64,000 nucleotides of DNA from Haliscomenobacter sp. (GTDB taxonomy: Bacteria; Bacteroidota; Bacteroidia; Chitinophagales; Saprospiraceae), in contig JADJPL010000008.1 of the NCBI GenBank assembly GCA_016713275.1, positions 62,001 to 126,000 of the forward strand, given 5' to 3'. Each line of letters begins with the position of its first letter. The first letter of the stretch is position 1. Positions 56,311-64,000 of the stretch are shown one piece after another. The notes under the pieces were generated by a model, which saw nothing but the letters and a program-made list of their open reading frames with translations, made no database searches and was not told the origin of the DNA. Both the position numbers and the translations under genes were made by a program.

Positions 56311-56400
56311 TCCCTGTTCGCGGGAATCCTCAGATTCCCCCTGTTCGCGGGAATCCTCAGATTCCCAGCGGAACTATTCTGCGGTCCCCTGACCGCAGGC
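56311..56400. repeat. Family C element with two units
   Basis: CCCTGTTCGCGGGAATCCTC-AGATTC occurs twice, with GGGAATC and GATTCCC as inverted halves, followed by GCGGAACTATTCTGCGGTCC then CCTGACCGCAGG. It is related to 24338-24471. Confidence 0.85.
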
Positions 56401-56422
56401 AATTCCCTATTCCAGTCCTCCC

Positions 56423-57334
56423 CTACTTCATCGCAGCAGCTATCCCTGCCGCATACGCCACCGGTTCAAACCCAAACGCCTGGTTGAATTTAGTACTATC
56501 AAACAGGTAATCCTGATCGTTTTGGTACAGCATTTCTATGCTTTCCCGGACGACCGGAACAAACCATCCGACCATGCGCAGCATGGGACGGGACAAGACG
56601 GTGAATTTAGGCGGAACGCCCAGGATACCCGCAGCGATTTCGACGATCTGCCGGGCGTTGAGGGGGTTTGGCGCCGTGGGGGCATGCCAGATCTGGTTGA
56701 ATGCGCTTGGGGTATTGCCGAGCATCGCCATGGCTTGTCCCGCTTCAGGAGTATAGGTAAACGAGTGCCGCTTCTCCGCGTCCACCATGATCTGAGCGGC
56801 CTTCCCTTTCTTCAGGTTCTCGAAAACCATTGCGATCAAAACGCTCAGGGGCGTGTTCGGACCGTAGAAATCGGCGCCCCGAACGATCATGGCCTGCAGC
56901 TTTCCTTGCCGGGCTTCGTCCATCAGCAGGGTGGCGATTTTAGCGCGCACCTCCCCTTTTTTGCTGCATGGGTTGTAGGGGGTGTCTTCCGTCATCCAGC
57001 CGTTTACCCGGCCATAGGCATAGACGTTGTCGAAGAACGCCAGTTTCGCGCCGTGTTCCTGGCAGGCATCCAGTACGTTGCGCATCAGGACAGGCCATTG
57101 GGTTTGCCAGACCTTGACGTTATAGGTCAGCCCAGCAGTCAGGTAAACAACTTCCGAGCCCGCAACGGCCCGGCTTACCTGATCGCGGTTCAAAAGATCT
57201 GCCGGTACCAGTTCTTCCGTTCCCAAAACCGGTTTGGGATTCCGGCTCACCAGCCGGATCTGTTGGGTGTACTCCGGCAAATGCATTGCCAGGTTGTTGG
57301 CGATGACGCCGCCGGCGCCGAGGATGGTTTGCAT
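56423..57334 (-). CDS. NAD-dependent epimerase/dehydratase-like protein (atypical SDR)
   Basis: 303 residues. It starts MQTILGAGGVIANNLAMHLP, a Rossmann GxGGxxxxxL variant. Further motifs are VVYLTAGLTYNV, LAFFDNVYAYGRVNG, and MIVRGADFYGPNTPLSVLIA. The usual Y-x3-K is not obvious; VYAYGRV is the nearest Tyr, so it may bind nucleotide without typical catalysis. The substrate is unknown. Upstream and downstream are repeat arrays; the gene is probably monocistronic. Confidence 0.85.
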   Translation of the reverse strand: MQTILGAGGVIANNLAMHLPEYTQQIRLVSRNPKPVLGTEELVPADLLNRDQVSRAVAGSEVVYLTAGLTYNVKVWQTQWPVLMRNVLDACQEHGAKLAFFDNVYAYGRVNGWMTEDTPYNPCSKKGEVRAKIATLLMDEARQGKLQAMIVRGADFYGPNTPLSVLIAMVFENLKKGKAAQIMVDAEKRHSFTYTPEAGQAMAMLGNTPSAFNQIWHAPTAPNPLNARQIVEIAAGILGVPPKFTVLSRPMLRMVGWFVPVVRESIEMLYQNDQDYLFDSTKFNQAFGFEPVAYAAGIAAAMK

Positions 57335-57347
57335 ATGGTTTGATTTT

Positions 57348-57443
57348 TAGAGCGCAGGGAGCAAAAAGTGAGGCGCAAGGCGAAAGGCGAAAGGCGCAAG
57401 GCGTAAGGCGCCTTATGCCTTTCGCCCTAAGCCTTACGCCTAT
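57348..57443. repeat. AAGGCGA/AAGGCGT heptamer array with inverted arm
   Basis: AGGCGAA, AGGCGCA and AGGCGTA units run 7 bp apart, followed by CCTTATGCCTTTCGCCC and CTTACGCC as the complementary arm. It lies between two leftward genes, 3 bp from the downstream stop. Confidence 0.88.
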
Positions 57444-57446
57444 AAA

Positions 57447-57950
57447 TCAGTTGCCGAAAAACACCTGGAATCCAATATTGACACCAAACACATCCTGGGC
57501 TTCGCCGAACTGGAAGTTGAGAATGGGTTCCAGGGCGACGTGGTTATTCAGGAAAATCGAATAGCCCAGGCCGATATTGCCGTAGAGGGAGGTGTTGGCG
57601 TCAAAGTTGCCTATTTTCAGGGAGCTGAATCCAAACCCACTCTGGGCAAAGATATTGGGCGCCACGTAATACCGGGCGAAGGGGCCAAAACCAAACTGGG
57701 TGAGGTTGTCAGCCAGAGTAAGGTTCATATTGGCGCCAAGGGCGAGGCCATTGATAATAAAAATTCCGGCCGTGGGGTTGAGGGTGAACAACACTTCAGA
57801 GTTGCCATTCGCCCGCACCACGTTAAACCCGGCGTTCCCTCCTGCCAGAATAACGCCTTTGCCCACATTTTGGCTATAGGCGCCCGTCAGGCTAAGGAAA
57901 AAGAACCCGGCGATCAGAAAAAGCATTTTGAATACAGGTAGTGTTTTCAT
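57447..57950 (-). CDS. Outer-membrane beta-barrel protein (OmpA/PorT-like size)
   Basis: 167 residues from the ATG at 57950; a longer open frame upstream runs into a repeat element and is rejected. The signal peptide is LFLIAGFFFLSLTGAYSQ. Alternating strands (GFNVVRANGNSEVLFTLNPT, YVAPNIFAQSGFGFSSLKIG, LEPILNFQFGEAQDVFGVNI) end in GFQVFFGN, an aromatic barrel terminus. Probably an eight-stranded barrel of unknown role. Confidence 0.82.
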   Translation of the reverse strand: MKTLPVFKMLFLIAGFFFLSLTGAYSQNVGKGVILAGGNAGFNVVRANGNSEVLFTLNPTAGIFIINGLALGANMNLTLADNLTQFGFGPFARYYVAPNIFAQSGFGFSSLKIGNFDANTSLYGNIGLGYSIFLNNHVALEPILNFQFGEAQDVFGVNIGFQVFFGN

Positions 57951-58019
57951 GGCTGTTTTTTTATACCCCAAATATACGAGGAAGTTCCTTTCCAGTCCAA
58001 CGAAACCTCGCCTCCCGGA

Positions 58020-58158
58020 GGCAATCTCAAAAGACCGTTCTTGCCCCTGACTGTCAAAAAAAAGGGGTTGTCTGAAAAGACCGTTTTTGCCCAAGGCAGC
58101 AAAAAAAGAAAATAAAATTTCATGCCGGAGGCAAAGAGCGGCCTTTTGAAACAACCCC
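58020..58158. repeat. Family B element, diverged copy with doubled left arm
   Basis: TCTCAAAAGACCGTTCTTGC and again TCTGAAAAGACCGTTTTTGC, paired with one right arm CAAAGAGCGGCCTTTTGAAA then CAACCCC. It lies between divergent genes, 60 bp before the arabinose operon's -7 box, so it may affect its regulation. Confidence 0.78.
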
Positions 58159-58217
58159 AAAGAATATATGGGCAAAATTGACGGCGAATTGGGCAAATAA
58201 TCCTTACTTTTCTACAC

Positions 58218-58225
58218 TATTTTTG
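58218..58225 (+). promoter_or_regulatory. Bacteroidota -7 promoter box of the arabinose operon
   Basis: TATTTTTG matches TAnnTTTG, about 50 bp before the araD start. A -33 element is not clear. Confidence 0.5.
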
Positions 58226-58276
58226 CACCTGCAATCGATTACCGTTTGCGCAAATGCGAAATAAACCCTTTTGTGT

Positions 58277-58978
58277 ATGAACCCGCTTTACCAAGACCTG
58301 AAAACGCAGTGCTTTCAGGCCAATAAACAGCTCCCGGAGCTCGGGCTGGTGCTGTTCACCTTTGGCAACGTATCGGTCGCCGACCGCAACCTGGGCGTAT
58401 TTGCCATTAAACCCTCGGGGGTTCCTTACGAGGCCTTGCGTGCGATAGACATGGTGCTTGTAGATTTCGACGGGCAGCTGGTGGAAGGCGCCCTTAGGCC
58501 TTCTTCCGACACCAAAACCCATGCGGTCTTGTACAAGCACTGGGAGCAGATCGGCGCGGTGGTGCACACCCATTCTACATATGCCACTGCCTGGGCGCAA
58601 ACCCAGCTCGACATCCCGATTCTCGGCACCACCCACGCCGACCATCTGACCGTGGATGTGCCGTGCGCGCCCCCTATGGCCGCAGACATGATCGCCGGGG
58701 ATTACGAACGGGAAACCGGGTTTCAGATCCTCCAGGAGTTTGAGCGCCGGGGCCTCGATTACCGCGAGGTAGAAATGATTCTGGTGGGCAACCATGCTCC
58801 CTTTACCTGGGGTAAGACCGCAGGTAAAGCCGTGTATAACAGCGCCGTTTTGGAGGAAATCGCCCGGATGGCTTACCTCTCTGTAACGATCCGGCCCAAC
58901 GTGCCGCGGCTCAAAGAGGCGCTGATCCAAAAGCATTATCTTCGCAAGCATGGAAAAGACGCGTATTACGGACAATAA
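58277..58978 (+). CDS. araD: L-ribulose-5-phosphate 4-epimerase
   Basis: 233 residues from the ATG at 58277; a TTG six bases upstream is an alternative. Converts L-ribulose-5-P to D-xylulose-5-P. Class II aldolase fold: FGNVSVADRNLGVFAIKPSG, PSSDTKTHAVLYKHW (phosphate contacts), VVHTHSTYATAWAQ with the Zn His pair, and GNHAPFTWGKTAGKAVYNSA with the third His. It is first in an operon, 11 bp before araA. The kinase (araB) expected between isomerase and epimerase in the pathway is not in the window. Confidence 0.97.
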   Translation: MNPLYQDLKTQCFQANKQLPELGLVLFTFGNVSVADRNLGVFAIKPSGVPYEALRAIDMVLVDFDGQLVEGALRPSSDTKTHAVLYKHWEQIGAVVHTHSTYATAWAQTQLDIPILGTTHADHLTVDVPCAPPMAADMIAGDYERETGFQILQEFERRGLDYREVEMILVGNHAPFTWGKTAGKAVYNSAVLEEIARMAYLSVTIRPNVPRLKEALIQKHYLRKHGKDAYYGQ

Positions 58979-58989
58979 ACCACCCAAAC

Positions 58990-60483
58990 ATGAATAAACC
59001 GCTTCATTCGCTGGAAGTGTGGTTCGCCACTGGCAGCCAGCATCTCTACGGGGAAGAAACCCTCAGGCAAGTGGCATCCAACGCCGGCGCCATTGCTTCG
59101 GCTTTTGACCAGGACCCCCACCTGCCGGTTCGGGTCGTGTTCAAACCCGTCCTTACCTCCCCCGAGGCTATTTTCCACCTCTGTCAGGAAGCCAATCAGG
59201 CGCCGGCCTGCATCGGGCTGATCTGCTGGATGCATACCTTTTCCCCTGCCAAAATGTGGATCCGGGGGCTCCACGCGCTCCAGAAACCGTTCCTCCACCT
59301 CCATACCCAGTACAACCGCGATATTCCCTGGGCCAGCATCGATATGGACTTCATGAACCTCAACCAGTCGGCCCATGGCGACCGGGAGTTTGGGTTCATC
59401 GGAAGCCGGATGCGCCTCAACCGCAAGGTCGTTACCGGCCATTGGCAAGATCCGGACGTTGTGGATCAGATCCAGGCCTGGTGCCGGGTAGCGGCGGCCT
59501 GGCACGACTGGCAGGGCGCCAAATTTGCCCGTTTCGGAGACAACATGCGCCAGGTGGCTGTAACGGAGGGCGACAAAGTTGAAGCCGAGATCCGGTTTGG
59601 GTTTTCGGTCAATGGCTATGGGATCGGCGACTTGGTTCAGGCGGTTCGTAGCGTTTCCGAGCAAGAGGTTGACCGGCTGACGGCCGTCTACGACGACGCC
59701 TACGACCTCGCCCCCGCGCTGCGCCGCAACGGAGCACAGCGCCCAGCCCTCCGGGAAGCAGCCCGCATCGAAGCCGGGTTGCGCGCCTTTCTGGAGTCGG
59801 GTTCTTTTAAAGGATTTACGGATACGTTTGAAGACTTGCACGGCATGGTGCAGCTTCCCGGCATCGCCGTGCAGCGCCTCATGGCCGAAGGGTATGGATT
59901 TGGGGCCGAGGGCGACTGGAAAACCGCCGCCCTGGTGCGTGCCATGAAAGTGATGGCTACCGGCTTGCCCGGCGGGAACTCCTTCATGGAGGACTACACC
60001 TACCACTTCCACCCGTCGGGGATGGCCGTATTGGGGGCACATATGCTCGAGATCTGCGAAAGCATTGCCAAAGACCGGCCCAAATGCGAGATTCACCCGC
60101 TGGGTATTGGCGGCAAGGCCGATCCGGTGCGTCTGGTGTTTAACGCCGCTGCCGGGCCCGCACTGAATGCCTCCCTGATCGATATGGGCAACCGCTTCCG
60201 CCTGCTCGTCAACACCGTCGAAGCCATCGATCCGCCGGAAGACCTCCCCAACCTGCCTGTGGCCCGCGTGCTATGGAAGTGCCACCCCGACCTGAAGACG
60301 GCGGCCACCGCCTGGATTCTGGCCGGCGGCGCCCATCATACCTGCTACAGCCAAAACCTGAATGCCCAATACCTTGAAGATTTTGCCGACATTGCCCGCA
60401 TGGAATACGCGCTCATCGATGCGCATACGAATCTGTACCAGTTCAAAAACACCCTGAGGTGGAATGAACGGGCGTTTTCCTGA
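58990..60483 (+). CDS. araA: L-arabinose isomerase
   Basis: 497 residues, normal length. Interconverts L-arabinose and L-ribulose. Family motifs: VWFATGSQHLYGEETLRQVA at the N-terminus, LICWMHTFSPAKMWI, and the Mn-binding Glu/His set in GFGAEGDWKTAALVRAM, MEDYTYHFHPSGMAVLGAHM and FSVNGYGIGDLVQAV. His near the end (CYSQNLNAQYLEDFADIARM) completes the fold. Second gene of the operon; the mutarotase follows after 36 bp. Confidence 0.98.
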   Translation: MNKPLHSLEVWFATGSQHLYGEETLRQVASNAGAIASAFDQDPHLPVRVVFKPVLTSPEAIFHLCQEANQAPACIGLICWMHTFSPAKMWIRGLHALQKPFLHLHTQYNRDIPWASIDMDFMNLNQSAHGDREFGFIGSRMRLNRKVVTGHWQDPDVVDQIQAWCRVAAAWHDWQGAKFARFGDNMRQVAVTEGDKVEAEIRFGFSVNGYGIGDLVQAVRSVSEQEVDRLTAVYDDAYDLAPALRRNGAQRPALREAARIEAGLRAFLESGSFKGFTDTFEDLHGMVQLPGIAVQRLMAEGYGFGAEGDWKTAALVRAMKVMATGLPGGNSFMEDYTYHFHPSGMAVLGAHMLEICESIAKDRPKCEIHPLGIGGKADPVRLVFNAAAGPALNASLIDMGNRFRLLVNTVEAIDPPEDLPNLPVARVLWKCHPDLKTAATAWILAGGAHHTCYSQNLNAQYLEDFADIARMEYALIDAHTNLYQFKNTLRWNERAFS

Positions 60484-60519
60484 TAAGCTATTTTGCATAC
60501 TCCAAACGATAAAACGATT

Positions 60520-61670
60520 ATGAAAACCGCACCTTATTTTATCCTGAGTTCCCTTCTGATCCTGAGCCTTGCCGGCTGCAAAAACAAACCGGCCCAGGAG
60601 GCGCAGGAAACCGAAACGCAGAACAAAACCTTTGCCGTCATTGAAAGCCCTTACGGGATGGTGGAAGGAAAAGACGTCATCCTGTATACCCTTATGGCGC
60701 CAAACGGGTTCACCGTCAGCATTACCAATTACGGAGGCACCGTCGTGTCTATCCTCGCTCCCGACAAATCAGGCGATCTGGGGAATGTAGCCCTGGGCTT
60801 CGATAACCTCGAAGGGTATCTGCAACCGAAGAACCCTTACTTCGGGTGTACCGTTGGCCGTTATGCCAACCGCATTGCCAATGCACAGTTTCAGCTTGGA
60901 GGCAAAACCTACACCCTCTCCCCCAATGACAACGGGAATATGCTCCACGGAGGAAAAAAGGGTTTGACAAAGTCGTTTGGCGGGGAAATTACGGGCAAAG
61001 CGACACCTCGGCCTACCTGACCCTCGGGTATATCAGCCAGGATGGAGAAGAAGGTTTCCCCGGACTAATGCCGGTCACCGTAACGTTTACGATCGACGGC
61101 AACTATGGGCTCCAGATTGACTACATGGCGAAAACCGACAAGCCCACCCCGGTGAACCTCACCAACCACACCTATTTCAACCTGGGCGCCGGAAAAGCCC
61201 CGGATATTCTCGGCCACGAGCTCATGCTCCGCGCCCCACGCTACACGCCGGTCAACGACCAGTTGATCCCAACGGGTAAGATCGAACCGGTATCCGGCGG
61301 ACCGATGGACTTCACCGTGCCCAAGGCCATTGGCGAAGACCTCGCACAGGTGAAAGGAGGGTACGACCACAACTTCATCCTCAACAAAAACAACAAATCC
61401 CTGGACCTCGCCGCTACCCTTTACCACAAAGCGACCGGACGGTATATGGAAATGTGGACCACCGAGCCCGCCGTGCAGTTTTATTCCGGCAACTTCCTCG
61501 ACGGTTCCCTGAAAGGCCGGGAAGGGAAATCCATGGTAAAACACTACGGGCTTTGCCTCGAAGCGCAGCACTACCCCGATTCGCCGAATCAGCCTGATTT
61601 TCCCGGCACGATCCTCAACCCCGGCGAGTTGTACCTTCAAAAGACGATCTACCGGTTTTCAACCAAATAA
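60520..61670 (+). CDS. Aldose 1-epimerase (mutarotase), lipoprotein form, frameshift at 60960
   Basis: The first frame has lipoprotein signal YFILSSLLILSLAGCKNK and the mutarotase start GFTVSITNYGGTVVSILAPD, GCTVGRYANRIANAQFQLGG and MLHGGKKG. The G-run at 60960-60962 is one base short; the restored join reads FDKVVWRGNYGQ. The second part holds NLTNHTYFNLGAGK with the catalytic His region, DNDQ-like GGPMDFTVPKAIG, DHNFILNK, and LCLEAQHYPDSPNQPDFPG with the catalytic Glu. About 383 residues. It interconverts sugar anomers outside the cytoplasm before uptake. The gene lies between araA and the symporter, fitting arabinose use. Confidence 0.93.
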
Positions 61671-61705
61671 TTTAACGATGCAACCGATTGAAAAAAGACG
61701 AAAAA

Positions 61706-61739
61706 TTTGCTTCGTTTAGCAATTAAAATAATAACTTTC
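61706..61739 (+). promoter_or_regulatory. Possible internal promoter before the symporter
   Basis: TTTG at 61706 and TAACTTTC at 61732 approximate the TTTG/TAnnTTTG pair with 22-bp spacing, inside the 118-bp gap before the symporter gene. Confidence 0.35.
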
Positions 61740-61788
61740 CCCTGACAATTGGGCATTCGTTCATTTACCGCATCAATAAACACCTAAA

Positions 61789-63405
61789 ATGAAAGGATTT
61801 GAAACCCTGGATTGGGCAGTGATCGGGTTGTATTTTGCGATCCTGCTGGGTCTGGCAATTTGGGTAATCACCCGCAGGCAGAATACCACGGAAGATTACT
61901 TTCTTGCCGGCCGGAACATTGGCTGGTTCATCGTAGGCGCTTCGATTTTTGCTTCCAACATTGGTTCGGAGCACATTGTGGGGCTGGCGGGCGCAGGCGC
62001 AGGAGGGAAGATTCCGATGCTCATTTACGAGTTGCACGCCTGGCTGGTGATCACGCTGGGCTGGGTATTCCTGCCGTTTTATATCCGAAGCGGCGTCTTT
62101 ACCATGCCGGAATTTCTGGAACGCCGGTTCAACGCGCAGACCCGCTGGGTTCTGAGTATTTTCTCGCTGCTGGCCTACGTGCTCACCAAAGTATCCGTAA
62201 CGGTGTATGCGGGCGGGATTGTGATTTCTTCCATTTTAGGCATCGACTTTTGGTTTGGCGCGCTGATTACGGTGGTGCTCACCGGATTTTATACCGTGCT
62301 GGGCGGCATGCGGGCGGTCGTGTACACGGAAGCTATGCAGACCGTCGTTCTGGTGCTTGGCGCCGCAACCCTCACCTTCATCGGGCTCAATGCGGTAGGC
62401 GGCTGGGGCGGCCTGCGCGAATCGCTGGAGCCGGGGTACCTCAACATGTGGAGGCCTGCTACCGACCCGGATTTCCCCTGGCCCAGCCTCGTGATCACGA
62501 GCACCATTGTGGGCATCTGGTATTGGTGTACCGACCAGTACATTGTGCAGCGAGCCCTGGCGGCGCGCAATATTACCCAGGGCCGTAGAGGAACGATTTT
62601 TGGCGGACTTCTTAAACTGCTTCCCGTTTTCCTGTTTCTCATCCCCGGGGTGATCGCCTTAGCGCTTAAGAATAAAGGCCAACTATCCTGGGATTCTCCC
62701 GACCAGGCCTTTGCGGCGCTGCTGATGAATAAAATGCCCGCCGGATTGAAAGGATTGGTTGTTGCCGGACTAATGGCGGCCCTAATGAGCTCCCTGGCAT
62801 CGGTGTTTAACTCCTGCTCTACCTTGTTCACTGTAGACATTTACAAAAAGCTGTTCCCCGCCACGCCGGAAACCAAACTGCTCCGGGTTGGCCGCTATGC
62901 CACGAGCACGGTGGTCATCCTGGGTATTGCCTGGATTCCGATCATGCAAAACATCTCCGGGGTGCTTTACGAATACCTCCAATCGGTACAAGCGTATATC
63001 GCTCCCCCGATCGCTGCCGTGTTCCTGCTTGGGATTTTCTTCAAGCGCATCAATTCCAAAGGCGCCATGGCCACCCTGGTTGCCGGGCTGATTATCGCAG
63101 CAATCCGCCTGATACTGGAACTCAACCGGGATTCGCTGGACCCATCCGGCATCCTCTTCCAATTTGGCGATATGAACTTCCTGACGTTCGCCGCCTGGTT
63201 CTTCCTGTTCTGCGTCCTCCTGACCATCGTCGTGAGCCTGCTCACCCCGGCGCCTTCCCTGGAGCAAATCCAGGGGCTTACGTTTGGAACCCTTTCTCCT
63301 GAGCAAAAATCCGCCAACCGCTTGAGCTACACCGTTTGGGATATTGTGTTCTCCCTGATCGTGCTGGCTATCGTGGTTGGGGTGATGCTGAGTTTTAGGG
63401 GGTGA
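61789..63405 (+). CDS. Sodium/solute symporter (SGLT-type sugar transporter)
   Basis: 538 residues and about 14 helices. Motifs of the SSS family: DWAVIGLYFAILLGLAIWVI, TEDYFLAGRNIGWFIVGASI, GSEHIVGLAGAGAGGKIPML, and the helix-6 to -9 region with YWCTDQYIVQRALAARNITQ, which is the SGLT signature R-A-L-A-x-R. It imports a sugar with sodium across the inner membrane. Its position at the end of araD-araA-mutarotase makes L-arabinose the likely substrate. Confidence 0.95.
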   Translation: MKGFETLDWAVIGLYFAILLGLAIWVITRRQNTTEDYFLAGRNIGWFIVGASIFASNIGSEHIVGLAGAGAGGKIPMLIYELHAWLVITLGWVFLPFYIRSGVFTMPEFLERRFNAQTRWVLSIFSLLAYVLTKVSVTVYAGGIVISSILGIDFWFGALITVVLTGFYTVLGGMRAVVYTEAMQTVVLVLGAATLTFIGLNAVGGWGGLRESLEPGYLNMWRPATDPDFPWPSLVITSTIVGIWYWCTDQYIVQRALAARNITQGRRGTIFGGLLKLLPVFLFLIPGVIALALKNKGQLSWDSPDQAFAALLMNKMPAGLKGLVVAGLMAALMSSLASVFNSCSTLFTVDIYKKLFPATPETKLLRVGRYATSTVVILGIAWIPIMQNISGVLYEYLQSVQAYIAPPIAAVFLLGIFFKRINSKGAMATLVAGLIIAAIRLILELNRDSLDPSGILFQFGDMNFLTFAAWFFLFCVLLTIVVSLLTPAPSLEQIQGLTFGTLSPEQKSANRLSYTVWDIVFSLIVLAIVVGVMLSFRG

Positions 63406-63409
63406 TTGA

Positions 63410-63548
63410 AAGGTTGCGAGGTTGCGAGGTTACGAGGTTGCGAGGTTGCGAAGTTGCGAGGTTGCGAGGTTGCGAAGTTGCGAAGTTGCGAGGTTGCGAA
63501 GTTGCGAGGTTGCGAGGTTGCGAGGTTGCGAAGTTGCGAGGTTACTTC
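63410..63548. repeat. GTTGCGAG/GTTGCGAA octamer array, second locus
   Basis: About 16 head-to-tail units of the same octamer as at 18560-18735, beginning a few bases after the symporter stop and continuing into the 3' end of the convergent hydrolase gene. Confidence 0.9.
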
Positions 63549-64000
63549 GCAACTTCGTAACCCCGTAACTTCGCCACTTTCAACACCTCCTCCCTATACT
63601 GCTCAATCGGTCGGGGGGAGTTGCAGAGGATGACGTAGAACAATTGGTTGGAGGGAACCCACACGTAATCGGCGGTGAACCCGCCCTGATGGCCGGTGTG
63701 AAAGACGATGGGTGTCTCCTCACAGGTACCCGTAAACCAGCTGTATCCGATAAATGAAGGGAGGGTATCCTGCCAGTTGGCGGGCTGGAAGGGCGTCCTG
63801 GATTTCTGGATTACGTCTTTGGGGAGAAATACTGCCTTTTGCAGGGCCTCCTCGTATTTGGCCAGATCCCGCACCGAGCTCCAGACGCCGCCGTTGCCGG
63901 AGGCTGCGAAGGTTGGCTCTTCTCCGTAATCGTCTTCGATGAACTTGCCCTGATCCCAAACGTACGCGTGGGCCACCCCGGTTTGCGGGTAGGGGCCGTC
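63542..64000 (-). CDS. Beta-lactamase-family serine hydrolase (C-terminal part, cut by window edge)
   Basis: The frame is open to base 64000, so the N-terminus with the S-x-x-K nucleophile lies outside. Visible: GNGGVWSSVRDLAKYEEALQ, FIGYSWFTGTCEETPIVFHT and FHTGHQGGFTADYVWVPSNQ; HTGHQGG is the H/K-T-G-type motif of class C/esterase-like enzymes. Probably a secreted esterase or peptidase-like protein. The last residues (KLRGYEVAK) are encoded by repeat-type sequence, so the stop codon is array-derived. Confidence 0.88.
   Translation of the reverse strand, partial: DGPYPQTGVAHAYVWDQGKFIEDDYGEEPTFAASGNGGVWSSVRDLAKYEEALQKAVFLPKDVIQKSRTPFQPANWQDTLPSFIGYSWFTGTCEETPIVFHTGHQGGFTADYVWVPSNQLFYVILCNSPRPIEQYREEVLKVAKLRGYEVAK

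Noticed and set aside
57951..58196. N-terminal extension of the barrel protein at 57447
   Set aside because: The extra 82 codons read through a family B repeat and precede a proper signal peptide starting at 57950.

Overview
The window comes from a bacterium of the phylum Bacteroidota, most likely a marine or wastewater relative of the Saprospiraceae/Lewinellaceae (family-level placement is inference). Supporting features are a SusC/SusD pair, a gliding-motility-type C-terminal domain, DUF5686 and DUF6340 proteins, TAnnTTTG-type -7 promoter boxes, Cys-type sulfatases, and GC-rich coding with many intergenic repeat arrays.

Layout. 0-5.8 kb: 3' end of a GH29 alpha-L-fucosidase, a small broken antitoxin-like gene, an NTF2-like secreted protein, an LpxR-type outer-membrane protein, acyl-CoA thioesterase II, a YtxJ-like redox protein and CreD. 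5.8-16.6 kb: a SerB-SerA fusion whose SerA half has lost its catalytic residues, a TetA-like MFS pump, a universal stress protein, DUF502, a GerW-like protein, a LytS/LytTR two-component pair and a DUF4407 operon. 16.7-24.2 kb: a sulfatase with a tandem array in its 5' end, a CPBP protease, and four short-chain dehydrogenase/epimerase-type enzymes. 24.3-34.1 kb: DinB, a D-aminoacylase-like lipoprotein (again with an array before its lipoprotein signal), adenosine deaminase, an amino-acid permease, HMG-CoA synthase, a DUF6340 lipoprotein and a large secreted cell-surface protein. 34.9-53.7 kb: a glycan-use region with SusC, SusD, a CRTAC/ASPIC-UnbV protein, a vanadium-haloperoxidase-like PAP2 protein, a ROK regulator, a glycosidase-like protein fused to an FGE-like domain, DUF5686, MsrB and a second sulfatase. 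53.7-58 kb: CysH and small surface proteins. 58.2-63.4 kb: an L-arabinose operon (araD, araA, secreted mutarotase, sodium/sugar symporter). The right edge cuts a class-C beta-lactamase-family hydrolase.

Two themes cut across the window. First, many intergenic regions carry short tandem arrays, mostly of 7-bp words, with a different word at each site. Several reach into gene ends, and two lie between the start codon and the signal peptide of secreted enzymes. Two small terminal-inverted-repeat insertions with target duplications, and at least three hairpin repeat families, are also present. Second, fourteen genes are broken by one-base indels (often in homopolymers) or single stop codons while the rest of each frame stays intact. 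The simplest explanation is residual sequencing error, so these genes are annotated as whole loci with the break noted.
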